Source: an uncultured Clostridia bacterium (GTDB lineage: Bacteria > Bacillota > Clostridia > HGM11327). Taken from it: DNA of 14,839 nt. Of the stretch, positions 7,505 to 14,839 are shown piece by piece. Every line of letters starts with the position of its first letter. The first letter of the stretch is position 1. The notes under the pieces are model-generated. The model ran no database searches. It saw only the letters and a list, made by a program, of their open reading frames with translations, and was not told where the DNA came from. A program made the translations under genes and the position numbers. The stretch is from contig CAJLXE010000018.1 of assembly GCA_905210525.1 (NCBI GenBank), forward strand, positions 1 through 14,839, read 5' to 3'.

Positions 7505-9049
7505 ATGAAATTATTCAAAAAACTCATAATATCGTTGCTTGTATTGTGTGTATGTGCTACAACATTTGCACAAATCGGTACAGACAGCGCAAATGCCGAA
7601 ATACAATCTCTTTATGATTCGCATTTGTATTCCGAAAACGGCGCAAATTATCGTATGTCAATTCCTAAGGTTTATACGGTAAGAAATACAATCCGTACAT
7701 TTGAATCGGAAACGAACGCTATATTTAAAAATCCGGCAGATATGTTTATTGATGATGAAGATAACATATTTGTTGTAGACACAGATAATGCCAGAATTGT
7801 AAAAATGGATTCGTGGGGTAAATTTATTTTTGAAGTAGCGGAATTAAAGTGCCGTTGTACCAACGAAGAAGAATGTACTCATACAATGCTCAGCAATACT
7901 TTTCATCAGCCAAAAGGTATATTTGTTAATTCAACCGGTATTTATGTTGCGGATACGAAAAATCAACGTATTGTTCTGCTGGATTCCGAAGGCTACTTCA
8001 TAAGAGAATACAGAAAACCGAACGATCCGGCGTTGACAGATTATCCGTTTGATGTCAAGAAAATAGCTGTTTCAAACAGAGATGAGATTTATTGCTTGCT
8101 TGAAACTGACTTCCAAGGCTTTATAAAGCTCAGCGATGAAGGCGAATACATGGGCAATACGGGTATGACAAGAACAACTACAAATTTTGTTGAATATTTG
8201 TGGAGCAAACTCACATCAGGAAATGATCTTTTGCAGAGAACGTCATATACGGCTCCGCCTTACAGCAACTTTATGATAGATGATGAAGGCTGGATTTATG
8301 CAACTGTTACAACAGTAGAAAAAAATCAGATTACGAAGCTGAATTCTGTAGGTACCAACGTATTTACCGAAGAAGATAAGCAGTACGGCAGAAACTATGA
8401 AGCGATAACAGATACAAAAACATACGAGGTTGCTAAATACGTATCCAACTTTGTAGATATCACGGTTGATAAAGACGGAATAGTATATGCGTTGGATGAT
8501 GCGCTCGGCAATGTATATGTTTACGACCAGGAATCAAATAACCTTGCGTATTTCGGTGAACAGGGAACAAACAGAGGTAAGTTCCGTAAGCCGATTGCAA
8601 TAGATATTTTTTCGGACGATTCACTTGCAGTGCTCGACGCTTCGACAGGGTATATAACGATATTTGAATCGACCAAATTCTGCGAACTGATGAAGGAAGG
8701 AACGACGCTTTACAGAAATGCGCGTTACGATGATGCACGTGAAGTATGGAATCAGCTTCTTCAGCTTGATGCAAACTATATCTATGCACATAAGGCATTG
8801 GGAAAAGCATACTATAAGGAAAAAAATTACAAACAAGCAATGGTTGAATATGAGCTTGCAAGAGACAAAGAAGGTTATTCACTTGCATTTGAAGCAAGAA
8901 AGAGCATTATTACAAAGAAGTATTTCTTCCTGATAGTGTTGGTAATAGTATTGCTTGTAGTCGGCGTTGTGATAGGTTACAGAAAATTAAAGAAATATGT
9001 TAACAAATTACACGTCAAGATTACAACTTGGGGAGGAGACGAAGAATGA
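7505..9049 (+). CDS. Membrane-anchored NHL-repeat beta-propeller protein with TPR repeats
   Basis: A 514-residue protein in four parts. First is an N-terminal signal peptide with cleavage near TFA-Q (about residue 22) and no lipobox. Second is a run of NHL-type beta-propeller repeats over about 70-390, of which (F/P)xxPxx(I/M)FxxxxxxI(F/Y)VxDTxNxRI(V) at 74-100 and 135-165 are the clearest. Third are two TPR-like helix pairs at about 393-465 (TLYRNARYDDAREVWNQLL; KALGKAYYKEKNYKQAMVEY). Fourth is one strong membrane helix at 472-492 with a basic 22-residue tail. The expected topology is propeller and TPR outside the cell, tail inside. An insert in the first blades carries C116, C118, C124 and H126, a possible metal site. 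Propellers and TPRs usually bind proteins or ligands, so a scaffold or sensor role with the transporter is inferred and no enzymatic motif is visible. Ribosome site GGAGG is seven bases upstream. Confidence 0.85.
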   Translation: MKLFKKLIISLLVLCVCATTFAQIGTDSANAEIQSLYDSHLYSENGANYRMSIPKVYTVRNTIRTFESETNAIFKNPADMFIDDEDNIFVVDTDNARIVKMDSWGKFIFEVAELKCRCTNEEECTHTMLSNTFHQPKGIFVNSTGIYVADTKNQRIVLLDSEGYFIREYRKPNDPALTDYPFDVKKIAVSNRDEIYCLLETDFQGFIKLSDEGEYMGNTGMTRTTTNFVEYLWSKLTSGNDLLQRTSYTAPPYSNFMIDDEGWIYATVTTVEKNQITKLNSVGTNVFTEEDKQYGRNYEAITDTKTYEVAKYVSNFVDITVDKDGIVYALDDALGNVYVYDQESNNLAYFGEQGTNRGKFRKPIAIDIFSDDSLAVLDASTGYITIFESTKFCELMKEGTTLYRNARYDDAREVWNQLLQLDANYIYAHKALGKAYYKEKNYKQAMVEYELARDKEGYSLAFEARKSIITKKYFFLIVLVIVLLVVGVVIGYRKLKKYVNKLHVKITTWGGDEE

Positions 9050-9669
9050 ATCCGATACAAATATCATTGATGACAATTTTTCATCCGATGGACGGATTTT
9101 GTCTCATAAAATCAAACCGTGAGAATTTCTCATATTGGCCGGCTGTTATATTGTCTGTACTGTTTGTGGCAGTAAGAATATTGTCTATGTATCTTATGCA
9201 TTATTCTGTTACAAACATTGATCCTTCTCAGATTGATATACCGATAGAAATTGCAATGCTTGTTGCCCCCTATGCTTCATGGATATTGGTTCATTATTCA
9301 ATAACCACTATTTCGAGCGGCGAATGTAAAATGAGAGAAGTTTATACAGGACTTGTTTATGCGTTTGTTCCCTATATAGTGTTGATGTTGCCTATATCAT
9401 TGCTCTCGCATCTCTTTTCGCAGTCAAGTGCGGGCACAATAACATTACTTCAGAATCTTGTTTGGGCATACTGTATTTTTCAGGTATTTATAAGCATAAA
9501 AGCAATGAACGATTTTTCTTTCAAGAAAACAATAGGAATTATAATATTGACTTTCGTTGGCATCGTTCTTTGTTGGGTATTGATACTTCTTCTTTACGGT
9601 TTGACAGCGCAGTTGGTAACTACTGCTTATCAGCTCATAAGAGAGTTTATTAATATCTATATCGGTTAA
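9046..9669 (+). CDS. YIP1-family-like five-helix membrane protein
   Basis: A 207-residue polytopic protein with five hydrophobic segments, at about 28-50, 62-88, 104-125, 133-154 and 163-187. The N-terminal FHPMDGFCLIKSNREN segment resembles the HP-x-x-xF-x-x-IK opening seen in bacterial YIP1-domain proteins, and the overall size and topology fit that family. ATG 9046 is chosen because GGGAGGAG (9031-9038) precedes it and it overlaps the previous stop as ATGA, a coupled start. A TTG at 9028 lies upstream of that ribosome site and is not used. No catalytic or transport motif is visible. Co-translation with the anchored NHL/TPR protein suggests they may act together in the membrane, but the function is unknown. 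Confidence 0.75.
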   Translation: MNPIQISLMTIFHPMDGFCLIKSNRENFSYWPAVILSVLFVAVRILSMYLMHYSVTNIDPSQIDIPIEIAMLVAPYASWILVHYSITTISSGECKMREVYTGLVYAFVPYIVLMLPISLLSHLFSQSSAGTITLLQNLVWAYCIFQVFISIKAMNDFSFKKTIGIIILTFVGIVLCWVLILLLYGLTAQLVTTAYQLIREFINIYIG

Positions 9670-9680
9670 AGGAGATAATG

Positions 9681-11927
9681 ATGAAAAGGATTATTAGTAT
9701 TTTGTTGTGTACAGTTCTTGCGGTATCATTGTTTTCCGGCATGAATTGCAACATAGACACAGCGAACGCAGCAACAAACGATGAAGCGGCGTATCCGGAA
9801 GCACCGTTATTCCTTGAAGAAGTAGATTCCGATTATTGGGGATTTGAGTTGGTTTCCGAAAGTGAAAATCTTGCGCTGTATGTTATTGATGCAAGCGTAA
9901 ACATTGCGGTTCTTAATAAGAAGAGCGGAATGATATGGTCATCGCTTGTGAAAGAATCTTTGATTGACGAAGAAGGCGAAAATAAATCACTTGGCAGATT
10001 TTACTCACTGTTTTCGGTGGGTGACATAAATGCTTCCACCAGCGGCGTAACGCTTGCCGAAACATTCTCAAATTATATATTGACAACAGATGAAACTGTT
10101 GCCCGTTCCGAAGACAGTTATATGCAGATAGACTATGCTTCTGTTTTGAACGGAATAAGAGTGACTGCATTCATGGCAGACTCCAAATATGAGCTTGTTA
10201 TGGATATTTCGCTTGACAAGGAAAAGGAAACACTTGTTGTTTCGGTAGATACTTCTCATTGTGATTATTACAGTATCAGTAAAAAATGGGTAACTATCAA
10301 TGTGCTTCCTTATTTCGGCGCGGCAGGCGATCACGAAAACGGATATGTATTTTATCCTGACGGTTCCGGAACGATAGCAGAATTTACTCCTCACCATTCA
10401 AGCGTTGAGGTTTCAAGAACATTGCCGTTTTATTCTCAGGAGGTAGCTTCCACGCTTCGCTTGTTTGAAAACGAAATGAACGGTATTATGCCTGTAATGT
10501 ATCCTGTATTCGGCATGAAGAGGGGCGATGACGCATTCTGTGCTATTGTTACGGACGGTGCTTGTTCTTCGGGTATGAAATTCAGCCCAAGCGGCAGCCT
10601 TACAAAATTTTACAGAGTTCATCCTGTATTCTACCTTATGCCTTCAATGACTAAATTCAGTGATCTTGAAACAGAGTCATATAACAGAAGAGGTAATATA
10701 TACGAGGAGTATTACAGAGTAGAATATCATTTTCTTGACGGAGATGATGCAGATTATTCCGGAATGGCAGTAACATACAGAAACTATTTGCTGGATAAAG
10801 GACTTCTCAATGACTCAATCAAAGACGGCGATAAAATGCCTCTTGCTCTTGATTTGTATATGAATACATATGAAGATACGATATTCGGTCAGAAGTCTGT
10901 TGTTGCAACCAATTTTTCACAGGCATCGGAGATACTTACAGAATTAAGCAAAAAAGGAATAGAGGACATTATAGTCAACGTTTCGTCATGGCAAAAATAC
11001 GGTGATGAAGTCGGAACGGTAAATTCGGCAGCTTCAGCAATAGGCGGAAACGGCGGATTCAAATCATTCGTTAAGACTGCAAAGGACTTGGGCTATGATG
11101 TTTTTGCTCGGGTAAATATGGTAGAAGCGTGGACTAATACAACGAAGTTCAAGGCTTCGAGAGACGCTGCTCAGGACCTTGAGGGGTTGTCAATTCTCGA
11201 CAATACATATCTTATAGCACCTCCTGCTATAAAGCAAAGATATGAAGACTTGTATGTTGATTACTTCAAGGATATAGGCGTTTCGGGTCTTAATTTCAAA
11301 ATGCTCGGCTACTATCTGTATTATTACAATTACGGCGGTACACATTATAACAGATTTGTAACTGAAGAAATTTTCACAAATCTTATTAACGAGGCCAAAA
11401 AGGATTTAGGTAAAACATCAGTGTGGTACGGAAACCAATATTCATTGGCAAGTGCCGATTGGATATATGATTTGCCATCGACAGATACGGGATATGCAAA
11501 TACAACAAGAGCAGTTCCTTTTGCTCAGATAGTGCTGCACGGATATATACCGTATTCCGCAATAGCAGGCAATATGTTCTATGACGATGCGGCGCAGACG
11601 CTTAAATGGATAGAGTATGGATATGTGCCTTACTATAAGATTACATATGAATCTACAAGCAAACTTATAGACACAGAAATGTCCGAATTGTTCTCGGCAA
11701 AGTTCTCCGATTGGGCAGACAACATTGAAGCAAAATATAAAATGATGACTGAAAGCGTCGGATATCTTTACAATGTGCCGATTAAGAAACATTCGATGAT
11801 TACCGATAATGTGTATGTTACAATTTATGAAGACGGCTCAAAGGTTTATGTAAATTACAGTGCAAGAGATTATAAAACATCAGACGGCGTTGTAAGTGCA
11901 AAGAGCCATCTTGTAGTGAAAGGATAA
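9681..11927 (+). CDS. Secreted DUF5696-type protein, probable glycosidase-like beta-sandwich plus barrel
   Basis: A 748-residue exported protein. Signal peptide residues 1-31 end at ANA-A. No lipobox (GMNC lacks the needed residues) and no membrane anchor are present. The N-terminal half (about 40-330) is beta-rich and contains the GYVFYPDGSG motif at 221-230, which I associate with DUF5696 proteins. Residues about 345-640 look like a (beta/alpha) barrel of the glycoside-hydrolase type, with strands such as DIIVNVSSW (near 430), DVFARVNMV (near 473) and VSGLNFKMLG (534-543). The C-terminal part ends in a small beta domain (VYVTIYEDGSKVYVNY). The strand at 534-543 has no acidic residue where a glycosidase would often carry one, so activity is uncertain and a sugar-binding role is possible. 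ATG 9681 is preferred over ATG 9678 because AAAGGAG (9668-9674) is six rather than three bases away. Operon position suggests it acts on, or binds, the imported substrate. Confidence 0.8.
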   Translation: MKRIISILLCTVLAVSLFSGMNCNIDTANAATNDEAAYPEAPLFLEEVDSDYWGFELVSESENLALYVIDASVNIAVLNKKSGMIWSSLVKESLIDEEGENKSLGRFYSLFSVGDINASTSGVTLAETFSNYILTTDETVARSEDSYMQIDYASVLNGIRVTAFMADSKYELVMDISLDKEKETLVVSVDTSHCDYYSISKKWVTINVLPYFGAAGDHENGYVFYPDGSGTIAEFTPHHSSVEVSRTLPFYSQEVASTLRLFENEMNGIMPVMYPVFGMKRGDDAFCAIVTDGACSSGMKFSPSGSLTKFYRVHPVFYLMPSMTKFSDLETESYNRRGNIYEEYYRVEYHFLDGDDADYSGMAVTYRNYLLDKGLLNDSIKDGDKMPLALDLYMNTYEDTIFGQKSVVATNFSQASEILTELSKKGIEDIIVNVSSWQKYGDEVGTVNSAASAIGGNGGFKSFVKTAKDLGYDVFARVNMVEAWTNTTKFKASRDAAQDLEGLSILDNTYLIAPPAIKQRYEDLYVDYFKDIGVSGLNFKMLGYYLYYYNYGGTHYNRFVTEEIFTNLINEAKKDLGKTSVWYGNQYSLASADWIYDLPSTDTGYANTTRAVPFAQIVLHGYIPYSAIAGNMFYDDAAQTLKWIEYGYVPYYKITYESTSKLIDTEMSELFSAKFSDWADNIEAKYKMMTESVGYLYNVPIKKHSMITDNVYVTIYEDGSKVYVNYSARDYKTSDGVVSAKSHLVVKG

Positions 11928-11938
11928 GGTGCTGATTT

Positions 11939-12955
11939 ATGGAAGACAACAACAATTCAATAAAGAACAATGTTGAAACCGAAGTAGTTACCGAGACAGT
12001 TGAAATTGATGAGACTGTGGATGTAATACAAGGCGAGACTGCCGCATTGGCACCGAAAAGAAAAAGAAAAAAGAAACTTAAGTATCAGGACAGATATGCG
12101 ATAGCGGGATTCATTTTTGCATTACCTTTCATTATCGGCTTTGCGATATTCAAGCTTGCCCCGTTGGTTGTATCTCTCCAGTTGAGTTTCTCTCAATGGT
12201 CATCCGGTGCGGTGCAAAAGAGTATGCAATGGGTTGGTTGGTATAATTATATCAAGTTGTTTACAGCGTCTGATGGCAGACTTGTGAATGCTTGTGTGGA
12301 ATATGCAACATCAACGCTTGTGCAGCTGCCTGTAATAAATATATCGGCGTTCTTTTTTGCAATATTGCTTAACAGAAAAATGCCCGGACAGTCAACATTC
12401 AGAGCCATATTTTTCATTCCGGTTCTTATCGGTACGGGTTATGCCTATGATACGCTTCAGGCGTATATGTCGGAAGGACTCAATATTGCAATACCGGGAG
12501 GCTTGCTGTATTACATAGGCGGTTCCGAAATGGTTGATTATATAACAAAATTCTTCAATGTGTTTGTTACGACATTGTGGAAAACAGGCGTTCAGGTTTT
12601 GTTGTATTTGACAGGCTTGCAGGGAATATCAAAAACATTGTATGAATCTGCGTATTGCGATGGCGCAACAGAGTGGGAGCAGTTCTGGAAGATCACGTTG
12701 CCTATGATGACTCCGACTATACTTCTGTGTCTTGTATATACTATTATAATACGATTCAATGACACGGATAACCCGTTCTCATCGTATTATATGTTGACGC
12801 AATCAACGATTGATTCGGCTGAAGCGAACGCGCCTGCTACGGGTGCAGAGCTTGCGGCGGTATCATGGGTATATGCTTTGATTTCTATTGTTTTTATAGC
12901 TATAATCTTCTTTATAATGAATCCTATTATAAAGAAGAACAGCGGCAGAGATTAA
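11939..12955 (+). CDS. ABC sugar transporter permease, MalF/UgpA type (second pair)
   Basis: A 338-residue membrane subunit with an unusually long cytoplasmic N-terminus. Residues 1-38 are rich in Glu, Asp, Thr and Val, then a KRKRKKKLK basic patch leads into helix 1 near residue 55 (IAGFIFALPFIIGFAIFKL). Six helices follow the usual pattern. The ATPase-docking loop at 236-242 reads ESAYCDG instead of EAAxxDG but keeps the Gly and the downstream TLPMMTP. The family hallmark is therefore intact. AAGGTG (11926-11931) is seven bases before ATG 11939. It should pair with the next gene. It is clearly different in sequence from the first MalF-like permease, so this is a second importer channel and not a recent local duplication. 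Confidence 0.92.
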   Translation: MEDNNNSIKNNVETEVVTETVEIDETVDVIQGETAALAPKRKRKKKLKYQDRYAIAGFIFALPFIIGFAIFKLAPLVVSLQLSFSQWSSGAVQKSMQWVGWYNYIKLFTASDGRLVNACVEYATSTLVQLPVINISAFFFAILLNRKMPGQSTFRAIFFIPVLIGTGYAYDTLQAYMSEGLNIAIPGGLLYYIGGSEMVDYITKFFNVFVTTLWKTGVQVLLYLTGLQGISKTLYESAYCDGATEWEQFWKITLPMMTPTILLCLVYTIIIRFNDTDNPFSSYYMLTQSTIDSAEANAPATGAELAAVSWVYALISIVFIAIIFFIMNPIIKKNSGRD

Positions 12956-12983
12956 CGCGAATAATTTATTGGGAGGAAATGAT

Positions 12984-13982
12984 ATGTCAGAAATAGATAT
13001 GAATCAGCCCGCTGCTGATATTAAAAGCGAAAATAAATTATTGTCGCGCCGTCAGAGACTCTTTGCTCTTATGAAAACAAAGAAATTCTGGAAGGAAGCC
13101 ATAGGTAAAGTATTTGTATATACACTGCTTATAGACTTTGCTTTGGTATTTATTTTGCCTTTGCTGTACATGGTGGTAACGGGTATAGAAAATCCGGTAG
13201 ACTTTGCAGACGAAAACGTAATATGGATTCCTAAGCGTGCGTTGTATGTTACAAATATGGAGTGGAGTTTTCAGGTTCTTGATTACTGGAATACACTCTG
13301 GTATACAGTTAAGATTGTAGGTATTTGTACATTGGGTCACATATTCTCGGGTGTGTTGGTAGGCTATGCTGTCGGCAGACTTAAATTTCTGGGAAGAGGT
13401 TTGGTATTTGCGTTTGTGCTTATAACTCTTATAGTACCGGCTCAGGCTCTTACAAACATGATGTTCCAGATATATGTAGATTTGATGCCTAATATGCCTA
13501 ATATTTACAGAATAATAATTCCTTGCTTTGTAGGCGGCGGCTTGAACGGCGGTATATTCATATTTATATTCCGTCAGGTTTATGCGGGATTGCCTAAGGA
13601 GCTTGAGGAAGCGGCTATGATAGACGGTTGCGGAATATTCCAGACTTTCAGAAGAATCATGTTGCCGCTTACATCATCGGCAGTACTTGTTTGTGTAATA
13701 TTGTCTGTTGTTTGGCATTGGAATGATTTGTTTGAACCTACGACGTTTATTATATCAATAACTAAGAATGACACAGTTCTTATGTCGCTGAGACTTTATC
13801 ACACATTCCTGAATCCGTCTCCTATATTTGATGTTACGGAAATAGCGAGCGGTCTGAGCAACAGAGACGTGCAGTTGCAGATGTTCTGTACGATGATAAG
13901 CTTGTTGCCTATATTGATAATGTATATGTTTGTACAGAAATACTTTATGGCAAGCGTTGCGAATACAGGTATTAAAGGCTGA
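12984..13982 (+). CDS. ABC sugar transporter permease, MalG/UgpE type (second pair)
   Basis: A 332-residue membrane subunit with about 50 cytoplasmic N-terminal residues, including a basic LSRRQRLF segment, followed by six helices. The ATPase-docking loop is EAAMIDG at 209-215, with the later LPLTSSAV replacing the more usual LPxxxPA. The C-terminus ends in ANTGIKG, typical of MalG/UgpE. ATG 12984 is chosen because GGGAGGAA (12971-12978) precedes it by five bases. The in-frame TTG at 12969 overlaps that ribosome site and cannot be the main start. It is the last gene of the operon, 28 bases after its partner, and is followed by a terminator. Confidence 0.93.
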   Translation: MSEIDMNQPAADIKSENKLLSRRQRLFALMKTKKFWKEAIGKVFVYTLLIDFALVFILPLLYMVVTGIENPVDFADENVIWIPKRALYVTNMEWSFQVLDYWNTLWYTVKIVGICTLGHIFSGVLVGYAVGRLKFLGRGLVFAFVLITLIVPAQALTNMMFQIYVDLMPNMPNIYRIIIPCFVGGGLNGGIFIFIFRQVYAGLPKELEEAAMIDGCGIFQTFRRIMLPLTSSAVLVCVILSVVWHWNDLFEPTTFIISITKNDTVLMSLRLYHTFLNPSPIFDVTEIASGLSNRDVQLQMFCTMISLLPILIMYMFVQKYFMASVANTGIKG

Positions 13983-13997
13983 AAAGACAGAGTACTT

Positions 13998-14035
13998 AAT
14001 AAGAGAGGTTTTTCGGAATCTCTCTTATTTTTTTA
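13998..14035 (+). terminator. Rho-independent terminator of the transporter operon
   Basis: A 13-bp stem pairs 13998-14010 (AATAAGAGAGGTT) with 14017-14029 (AATCTCTCTTATT). It has one G-T wobble, a 6-base TTTCGG loop and a T-run just beyond. It lies 16 bases past the last permease stop codon. Confidence 0.92.
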
Positions 14036-14104
14036 TTAAAAATCGCAAATTTGTATATTGAAAAGAATAAAATTATAAAGCCCGACCGTGCATATAGAGC
14101 AGAA

Positions 14105-14133
14105 TTGACAAATTTTTATTGCCGTGTTATAAT
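14105..14133 (+). promoter_or_regulatory. Perfect consensus sigma-A promoter of smpB
   Basis: TTGACA (14105-14110) and TATAAT (14128-14133) are both exact consensus with a 17-base spacer, and TG at 14125-14126 gives an extended -10. Transcription should begin near 14140, leaving a leader of about 64 nt. This predicts strong constitutive expression of smpB independent of the operon. Confidence 0.93.
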
Positions 14134-14203
14134 AACAGAAACAGTGATTTTATTTGATTCTGTTATGAAAGAATTGATTAATATATAATTATAGGAGGAT
14201 GCT

Positions 14204-14674
14204 ATGTCAGAGACAAGCAAAATTTATAAGGTTGTTGCTAACAATAAAAAGGCTTATCATGATTATTTTATAGACGATAAATTTGAAGCCGGCATTTCGC
14301 TTGTCGGTACAGAAGTTAAATCTGTAAAAATGGGTAGCATAAACCTTAAGGATTCATATGCAGATATAAAAAACGGTTCGATATTTCTTGTTGGAGCTCA
14401 TATAAGCCCTTATGAAAAGGGCGGCATATTCAACAGAGATCCTATGCGCAGCAGAAGACTTTTATTGCACAAAAAGGAAATACTTAAACTTAAGTCTTAC
14501 GTACAGAAAGACGGTATGACGCTTGTACCGTTGTCGGCATATATAACGGATAACGGTTTTGTAAAAATAGAACTTGGTGTTGCACGAGGCAAAAAACTTT
14601 ATGATAAGAGAGAGGTTATGGCAAAAAAAGACGCCATGCGCCGCGCGGAAAGATATGCGTCGGGCAGAGAATAG
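14204..14674 (+). CDS. smpB: SsrA-binding protein SmpB
   Basis: A 156-residue cytoplasmic partner of tmRNA that rescues stalled ribosomes by trans-translation. It carries the family's landmarks in order: NKKAYHDYFIDD near the N-terminus, then GTEVKSVKMGSINLKDSYA, then HISPYEKGG-FNRDPMRSRRLLLHKKEI, and GVARGKKLYDKRE near the C-terminus. The basic C-terminal tail (KKDAMRRAERYASG) is the part that enters the ribosomal mRNA channel. AGGAGG (14193-14198) is five bases before ATG 14204. Tandem TAG stops end the gene. The tmRNA gene (ssrA), which often lies nearby, is not visible in the remaining 165 bases of the window. Confidence 0.98.
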   Translation: MSETSKIYKVVANNKKAYHDYFIDDKFEAGISLVGTEVKSVKMGSINLKDSYADIKNGSIFLVGAHISPYEKGGIFNRDPMRSRRLLLHKKEILKLKSYVQKDGMTLVPLSAYITDNGFVKIELGVARGKKLYDKREVMAKKDAMRRAERYASGRE

Positions 14675-14707
14675 TAGAAAAACTCAAAACAAAAACATAC
14701 GGATAAC

Positions 14708-14746
14708 AACCGGGGAGCAATTAAATTTGCTGCCCGGTTTTATTTT
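14708..14746 (+). terminator. Rho-independent terminator of smpB
   Basis: Arms 14708-14720 and 14727-14739 pair over 12 of 13 positions (AACCGGG plus AGCAA against TTGCT plus CCCGGTT, one G-G mismatch) around a 6-base loop. The sequence TTTATTTTTG follows. Confidence 0.88.
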
Positions 14747-14782
14747 TGTGAGATGCTTGCAATAAATGTAGACGGCGTGAGT

Positions 14783-14813
14783 TTGAATATTTGTTTTTTT
14801 GTAATGTTATAAA
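14783..14813 (+). promoter_or_regulatory. Possible weak promoter for a gene beyond the window
   Basis: TATAAA at 14808-14813 is preceded by TG at 14805-14806 (extended -10 form). The nearest -35-like hexamer, TTGAAT at 14783-14788, is 19 bases away, longer than ideal. It sits after the smpB terminator in AT-rich sequence, so chance resemblance is quite possible. Confidence 0.3.
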
Positions 14814-14839
14814 ATTGCTTGCCCAAAGCATGAAATTTG

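Noticed and set aside
9028..9045. TTG 9028 as start of the YIP1-like gene
   Set aside because: It lies upstream of the strong GGGAGGAG site, which is well spaced for ATG 9046 and would be inside the coding region.
9738..9752. Possible lipobox (SGMNC) in the DUF5696-type signal peptide
   Set aside because: The residues before Cys (Met, Asn) do not fit the lipobox pattern, and a good type I site (ANA-A) follows.
12969..12983. TTG 12969 as start of the last permease
   Set aside because: It overlaps the ribosome site that serves ATG 12984.
11939..13982. Second permease pair as a recent duplication of the first
   Set aside because: The proteins differ in length, N-termini and coupling-loop sequence (ESAYCDG versus EAAAIDG, for example), so they are old paralogues or separately acquired.
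14675..14839. tmRNA gene (ssrA) after smpB
   Set aside because: No tRNA-like acceptor end or tag-coding segment is visible. The stretch holds the smpB terminator and AT-rich sequence only.
1..14839. CRISPR arrays, insertion sequences, tRNA or rRNA genes
   Set aside because: No regularly spaced repeats, transposase frame, terminal inverted repeats or RNA-gene landmarks were seen.

Overview
The window reads as a low-to-moderate G+C Clostridia-type (Bacillota) chromosome. Genes are densely packed on one strand with strong GGAGG ribosome binding sites, AT-rich spacers, consensus sigma-A promoters and U-tailed hairpin terminators. Many ATA and AGA codons are used, and sugar-importer permeases occur without an adjacent ATPase gene. 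I cannot name the genus.

Layout, all on the + strand. (1) Positions 1-1897 hold the 3' part of tgt (tRNA-guanine transglycosylase) and a pyridoxal/pyridoxamine kinase in a TGATG overlap, closed by a terminator at 1905-1943. (2) Positions 1944-2473 are a very AT-rich control region with repeated ATGTTAA heptamers, a palindrome, an inverted repeat and a good promoter (2338-2367). (3) Positions 2474-13982 form one tight operon of eight genes. They encode a 1041-residue secreted solute-binding protein with two duplicated carbohydrate-binding-like domains, a MalF-like and a MalG-like permease, an NHL-repeat/TPR protein with a C-terminal membrane anchor, a five-helix YIP1-type membrane protein, a large secreted DUF5696-type protein with a probable glycosidase-like barrel, and a second MalF-like/MalG-like permease pair. 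A terminator at 13998-14035 closes it. (4) Positions 14105-14674 hold smpB behind a perfect consensus promoter, followed by its own terminator.

The operon is the accessory system of interest. Its parts suggest capture and import of a carbohydrate or glycan. The binding protein and DUF5696 protein would work outside the membrane, the two permease pairs would form channels, and the NHL/TPR and YIP1 proteins could be membrane-bound scaffold or accessory parts. It has one binding protein for two permease pairs and encodes no ATPase, no regulator and no recognisable classical glycoside hydrolase. The binding protein lacks a lipobox, which is unusual for a Gram-positive importer. The second permease gene appears to start at a rare AUU codon. 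I recall similar gene sets (binding protein, permeases, NHL, YIP1, DUF5696) in Paenibacillus and Clostridia genomes, so the cluster is probably conserved, but I know of no established function or substrate.
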